DNA from: Methanothrix sp.
GTDB lineage: Archaea; Halobacteriota; Methanosarcinia; Methanotrichales; Methanotrichaceae
DNA length: 8,717 nucleotides
Direction of reading: 5' to 3'
Assembly: GCA_028679775.1 (NCBI GenBank)
Contig: JAJRAX010000156.1
Span: 1-8,717 of the forward strand
The notes beneath the pieces are model-generated. The model did not search any database. It had not been told where the DNA came from and saw only the letters and a list, made by a program, of their open reading frames with translations. Position numbers and translations under genes: made by a program. Each line of letters begins with the position of its first letter. Positions within the stretch are counted from its first letter, which is position 1. Shown here one piece after another: positions 5,066 through 8,717 of the stretch.

Positions 5066-7363
5066 ATGAAAGCACTAGAGAGGACAGGATCATTGATCGC
5101 TCACAATCCGATGATAATCCTGCTTTTCGCTGCCCTCCTGACCATTGCATCAGTTCACTATTCGCAGCAAATAGAAATGAATGTGGGGACCACTGCATTC
5201 GTGGAGGAATCATCCCGGATCTATCAAGAGTACAACCATCTCTATGTGGAGCGCTTCGGCATAGATTCCATCGCCGTAGTAATCGAGGCAGACGATGTAG
5301 CCAGTCCTGAGGTTCTCAAAGCGATGGATCTGGTCAGCCATCACATGTTAGAGGTCAACCATGTGCTGGGCATAATAAGCATATCTGAGATAGTAGCCGA
5401 TGCTGAAGAGCAAATGACAGGAACGAGGAAAATTCCTGACAGCCAAGAGGAGATCGATCAAATTCTGGCCAGGATAGATGCTGCCCAACTTCAGGCTATA
5501 ATGCCAGACAGAAAGCACGCCGTGCTGGATGTGGCCGTCCCGCTGCACCTGCCTGATGCCCAAATTGAGGAGATCGTGACCGAGACAGAGGCCACTGTAG
5601 ATAACTCCATATTTCCGCCGGATACAACCATTTCTGTCACAGGAAACATTCCCCTCAATATCTCCATCAAGTCGGAGATGTCTTCCAATATGACCGAACT
5701 TTTGTTAGTGGCCATAGTCCTCATGGCCATGGCTCTGATCATATTCTTTAGGCAAAGCAAATATCCCATCCTGCCCCTGCCTGTGGTACTGCTGGGAATA
5801 GTCTGGACCTTTGGAGCTATGGGCTATCTCAAGATCCCCCTATCATTCGTCTCCATGGCAGCATTTCCCATTCTCATCGGGCTTGGCATAGATTACGCCA
5901 TTCAATTTCGTACCCGCATTGATGAAGAGCGTTCTTTAGGCCGGGCTGCCGATGAAGCTGCTGCATCAATGACCGCGCACACAGCACCCGCAGTTTTCAT
6001 TGCCTTAATACTGACCGCGGCGGGCTTCGTCTCTCTAATGACCTCAACTGTGCCCATGGTCCGCGATTTTGGAAAGCTCTGTATCCTTGGAATTTTCATG
6101 TGCTTTCTGTCGGCTGTCCTGGTAGGCACCACCATCCTCTGCCACATCCCTATGCAAAATAGCACAAATGAAGGGGGGAGGAAGAATAAAGACGTCGCCG
6201 GAGGCGTTGGTCCGGTTTTGGCCAGGACATCTCGGGGAGCCGTGGCGAGATGGAAGGCGGTTTTAGCAGTAGCCCTGATAGTAGCTATTATTGGCATCCA
6301 TCTTGACGAGAATATTCCCACCATTACCGACTACAAAAAGTACATTCCTCAGAATCTCCCGGAGCTTGTCAACTACCGCCACCTGACCAAGTTCTTTGGC
6401 GGAACCGATGCCATGGAGGTCATTGTTCAAGGTGGCGACCTTACCGATCCAAAAATTCTGAAGTGGATGGACGAGTTCGCCTCTTATGAGCTGTCTAACC
6501 GAAAAGAGGTCCGGGCTGCTACTAGCATTGCTACCTACGTTAAAGCTGCTGGAGCGGGCCAGATACCTGATGACAAAACCGCCATAGAAAAAATCATCGA
6601 TCAGCTTCCTGCCACCACTACCGATCAATACCTGAACGACCGCGACACCGCCCTGATTGAACTGGATCTGGGCAATGCCCAGGACAACATAGGCGAAAAA
6701 GGAATCATGAACCTGAAGGAGGAGATCGATAAAGACATAATCTGGCTGGAGATTCCTCCCGGATACTCAGCCACCCAGACAGGCAAAGGATATCTGCTCT
6801 CAACGGTGATTGTGGGCCTGACCACCGGCAGGATAGAGATGACCATCCTCGGATTGCTGCTCATTTACATCTTGCTGCTTATCATCTATCGGGATCTGAT
6901 CAAGTCGATGCTGCCGGTTGTCCCCATGGTCGTGGTCATCGGCTGGATGGGAGTAGCCATGCATTTCATGAACATCAGCTACACGCCCATGACTGCAACC
7001 CTTGGAGCGTTGGTTTTAGGAGTGGGTTCAGAGTATGCCGTGCTCATTATGGAGCGGTTTTACGAGGAGCTGGAAAAAGGAGGAGATATGATGGATGTCT
7101 TGCAGAAGACCTTCTACCGAATTGGATCAGCCATAGCTTCATCCGGCCTGACGGTGGTCTTCGGCTTCTCCGCTCTGGTCTTCTCACCCTTCATGATTAC
7201 AAACAACTTCGGAGAAGTGACAGTCCTCTCCATGATTGTGGCTCTGCTTATGACATTCACAGTCTTCCCAGTGCTGCTAATCGAGCTGGAAGGAAGAAGG
7301 GATAAAATGACAGCAGCTTTGGCAGGAATAAAATGCAGGGCGAAAGATTTGGCTTCCCAGTAA
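5066..7363 (+). CDS. RND superfamily exporter, HAE3/MMPL type
   Basis: A complete 765-residue membrane transporter with the duplicated RND layout. TM1 is at about 15-33, followed by a large outer loop (35-205), then five membrane segments (about 209-228, 234-254, 258-280, 308-325, 338-358), a cytoplasmic linker rich in G and K (365-392), TM7 (397-413), a second outer loop (415-575), and five segments (about 592-607, 614-634, 638-661, 688-706, 716-738). The proton-relay region in the first half is GLGIDYAIQFRTR (D276); the second half has GVGSEYAVLIMERF with E656 at the equivalent place. The second loop has the family block YIPQNLPEL and KFFGGTDAMEVIV. Such archaeal proteins are thought to export lipids, hydrophobic or amphiphilic compounds; the substrate here is unknown. 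AAGGAG 8 nt before ATG 5066 fixes the start. It appears to be transcribed alone, ending at the terminator near 7457. Confidence 0.92.
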   Translation: MKALERTGSLIAHNPMIILLFAALLTIASVHYSQQIEMNVGTTAFVEESSRIYQEYNHLYVERFGIDSIAVVIEADDVASPEVLKAMDLVSHHMLEVNHVLGIISISEIVADAEEQMTGTRKIPDSQEEIDQILARIDAAQLQAIMPDRKHAVLDVAVPLHLPDAQIEEIVTETEATVDNSIFPPDTTISVTGNIPLNISIKSEMSSNMTELLLVAIVLMAMALIIFFRQSKYPILPLPVVLLGIVWTFGAMGYLKIPLSFVSMAAFPILIGLGIDYAIQFRTRIDEERSLGRAADEAAASMTAHTAPAVFIALILTAAGFVSLMTSTVPMVRDFGKLCILGIFMCFLSAVLVGTTILCHIPMQNSTNEGGRKNKDVAGGVGPVLARTSRGAVARWKAVLAVALIVAIIGIHLDENIPTITDYKKYIPQNLPELVNYRHLTKFFGGTDAMEVIVQGGDLTDPKILKWMDEFASYELSNRKEVRAATSIATYVKAAGAGQIPDDKTAIEKIIDQLPATTTDQYLNDRDTALIELDLGNAQDNIGEKGIMNLKEEIDKDIIWLEIPPGYSATQTGKGYLLSTVIVGLTTGRIEMTILGLLLIYILLLIIYRDLIKSMLPVVPMVVVIGWMGVAMHFMNISYTPMTATLGALVLGVGSEYAVLIMERFYEELEKGGDMMDVLQKTFYRIGSAIASSGLTVVFGFSALVFSPFMITNNFGEVTVLSMIVALLMTFTVFPVLLIELEGRRDKMTAALAGIKCRAKDLASQ

Positions 7364-7403
7364 CCAACCGTTGGCGGAAAGCAAGATGGAGAGGAGCCAA
7401 TTC

Positions 7404-7416
7404 AAATATATATAAA
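7404..7416. promoter_or_regulatory. TATA-like element between convergent genes
   Basis: AAATATATATAAA is a near-perfect archaeal TATA sequence on the minus strand (TTTATATATATTT) and good on the plus strand. It lies 41 bp beyond the transporter stop, where no protein gene starts in either direction. It may drive an antisense or small RNA, or be chance AT-rich sequence. Confidence 0.3.
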
Positions 7417-7434
7417 CCTGACTAAAAAATAATA

Positions 7435-7454
7435 GTAATCCAAAAAATGATTAC
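7435..7454. repeat. Small inverted repeat next to terminator
   Basis: GTAATC (7435-7440) and GATTAC (7449-7454) form a 6-bp stem with an 8-nt A-rich loop. On the minus strand the loop supplies the T6 run that follows the main terminator stem. Confidence 0.5.
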
Positions 7455-7456
7455 CT

Positions 7457-7489
7457 CGTCCCGAATTCACGGGACGGAGCCCCTTTTTT
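7457..7489. terminator. Bidirectional terminator between RND transporter and enolase
   Basis: CGTCCCG (7457-7463) and CGGGACG (7470-7476) form a 7-bp stem with loop AATTCA. On the plus strand six T residues follow at 7484-7489, closing the transporter transcript. On the minus strand six T residues lie at 7442-7447 (plus-strand A run), about 9 nt beyond the stem, suited to end the enolase transcript. Confidence 0.7.
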
Positions 7490-7492
7490 AGC

Positions 7493-8717
7493 CTAAATCG
7501 TTGCGTAATCCGCAGCCTCGTCCAACTGCTCCTGTATGCGCAAGAGCTGGTTGTACTTGGCAGTCCTCTCAGACCTGGCAGGCGCTCCAGTCTTGAGTAG
7601 CTCGCAGCCCAAAGCTACAGCCACATCAGCCAGAGCTGAATCCTCCGTCTCTGCGGAACGATGGGAGGCCATGACCTTCCAACCTGCCCGGAAGGACATT
7701 CTTGCGGCATCGAAGGCCTCGGACACAGAGCCGATCTGGTTGAGCTTGAGAAGCAGAGCATTTCCGGCATTCATCTTGATGCCCTTCTCCAGGCGTTTGA
7801 TGTTGGTCACATAGAGGTCGTCTCCTACTATGATCGTGCCCGGCAGCTTTGTGGTCAGGCGGGCGAAATCATCGTAAGCCTCCTCCTCGAAGGGATCTTC
7901 CAGCAGAATTATTGGGTAAGTCTTGACAAGATCGACATAATAATCAATTAGCTCTCCTGGAGTGAGCCTGTTTCCATCAACTGAGTAGCCGCCTTCCATG
8001 TAGAAACTGGATGCTGCCGAGTCAAGGCCGATTTTAATCTCCTCACCATAGCCGCTGAGATCAAGAGCGCTCATGATGGCGTCGAGAGCATCGCGGGTCT
8101 TGACCAGCGGCGGTGCATAGCCACCCTCGTAGCCCACATTTGTTGCGCCTACTCCATACTTGCCCTTCAGGATCTTTCCCAGAGCATGATATGTCTCAGC
8201 AGCCATGCGCAGGCCCTCGGAAAATGTCTTGGCACCGGTGGGCTGAATCATGAACTCCTGAATTGACAGATCGTTTCCAGCATGCTGGCCGCCATTGAGA
8301 ACGTTGAATGAAGGAATAGGCAGCCGACAGGTGTTAACCCCGCCCAGATATTTATAGAGAGGCATTTCTGCAGAAGCTGCCGCCGCCTTGGCCACGGCTA
8401 TGGAGACACCCAGAATGGCATTGGCACCCAGATTGGACTTGTTGGCAGTGCCATCCATATCAATCATGAAATCATCTATCTCCCTTTGAGCCGAAGCATT
8501 CATTCCCAAAAGCTCAGGAGCTATGATCTCATTGACATTCCTGACGGCCTTGAGAACGCCCTTTCCGCCATATCTTTCTCCACCATCGCGCAGCTCCAGG
8601 GCCTCATGTGTGCCTGTGGACGCGCCGGAGGGCACCGCCGCCCGGCCAAAGCCGCAGCAAGTGTAAACGTCTACCTCAATAGTCGGGTTTCCTCGTGAGT
8701 CAAGGATCTCACGCGCA
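7493..8717 (-). CDS. eno: Enolase (phosphopyruvate hydratase), N-terminus cut by window edge
   Basis: Interconverts 2-phosphoglycerate and phosphoenolpyruvate in the cytoplasm, serving gluconeogenesis in a methanogen. The visible 407 residues begin AREILDSRGNPTIEV, so only about ten N-terminal residues are missing beyond the window. Family landmarks in order: mobile loop VPSGASTGTHEALELRDG, GGQHAGNDLSIQEFMIQPTGA (His and Glu of the active site), EGG segment, metal ligands in IGLDSAASSF, LLEDPFEE and IVGDDLYVTN, the catalytic lysine in LLLKLNQIGS, SHRSAETED, and the final LLKTGAPARSERTAKYNQLLRI. The GTG at 8633-8635 is an internal valine of VPSGAS, not the start. One variant is notable: the usual GDEGGFAP is GYEGGYAP here (about 8110-8135), keeping the catalytic Glu. 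It converges on the RND gene and ends just before the shared terminator. Confidence 0.97.
   Translation of the reverse strand, partial: AREILDSRGNPTIEVDVYTCCGFGRAAVPSGASTGTHEALELRDGGERYGGKGVLKAVRNVNEIIAPELLGMNASAQREIDDFMIDMDGTANKSNLGANAILGVSIAVAKAAAASAEMPLYKYLGGVNTCRLPIPSFNVLNGGQHAGNDLSIQEFMIQPTGAKTFSEGLRMAAETYHALGKILKGKYGVGATNVGYEGGYAPPLVKTRDALDAIMSALDLSGYGEEIKIGLDSAASSFYMEGGYSVDGNRLTPGELIDYYVDLVKTYPIILLEDPFEEEAYDDFARLTTKLPGTIIVGDDLYVTNIKRLEKGIKMNAGNALLLKLNQIGSVSEAFDAARMSFRAGWKVMASHRSAETEDSALADVAVALGCELLKTGAPARSERTAKYNQLLRIQEQLDEAADYATI

Noticed and set aside
7364..7376. CCAACCGTTGG near-palindrome just after the RND stop
   Set aside because: The one-base loop cannot form a hairpin, there is no T run, and a much better terminator lies 80 bp downstream.
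8633..8635. GTG as the start of enolase
   Set aside because: Conserved enolase sequence (ILDSRGNPTIEV and FGRAAVPSGAS) continues upstream in the same frame to the window edge, so this is an internal valine.
1..8717. CRISPR array, tRNA, rRNA or complete insertion sequence
   Set aside because: No regularly spaced repeats, no cloverleaf with CCA-type ends and no transposase frame were found by eye on either strand.

Overview
The window looks like a chromosomal segment of a methanogenic archaeon, most plausibly of the Methanothrix (Methanosaeta) / Methanosarcinales type. The evidence is a moderate base composition, a HAE3/MMPL-type RND transporter of the kind common in that group, an archaeal-type enolase, TATA-like promoter elements instead of -35/-10 boxes, and clear Shine-Dalgarno sites. 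The genus is an inference from gene content, not from a marker gene.

Left part (1-1320): a graveyard of accessory genes. It holds the N-terminal part of a DUF6788-like protein running off the left edge (minus), a plus-strand fragment of a DUF1016/YhcG-type nuclease N-domain, a roughly 100-bp second copy of the 3' end of the neighbouring DUF364 gene, and a YgiT/MqsA-type antitoxin whose overlapping DUF4258 toxin partner is truncated and frameshifted. The DUF6788 and DUF1016 remnants are divergent and share a 47-bp interval with a perfect 11-bp inverted repeat around a TATA-like core.

Centre (1324-4645): a compact four-gene minus-strand operon for molybdate (or tungstate) uptake, in the order modA (binding protein), modB (permease), modC (ATPase without a C-terminal metal-sensing domain), then a DUF364 putative metal-chelation protein. 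modB/modC overlap by 7 nt and modC/DUF364 by 4 nt, which suggests translational coupling. A stem-loop with a pyrimidine-rich tail sits at the modA stop codon, and a 19-bp imperfect palindrome lies between the candidate modA TATA box and its predicted transcription start. The imported oxyanion would supply molybdopterin enzymes such as formylmethanofuran dehydrogenase.

Right part (4646-8717): about 420 bp of mostly non-coding sequence containing a strong 9-bp hairpin and an unrecognised small reading frame, then a complete 765-residue RND exporter (plus), then a short convergent intergenic region with a bidirectional terminator and a strong TATA-like element, and finally enolase (minus), which runs off the right edge with all visible catalytic residues present.

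No tRNA, rRNA, CRISPR array or complete insertion sequence was seen. The features most worth following are the DUF364 3'-end duplication that brackets the decaying toxin-antitoxin pair, and the fixed coupling of DUF364 to a sensor-less molybdate ABC transporter.
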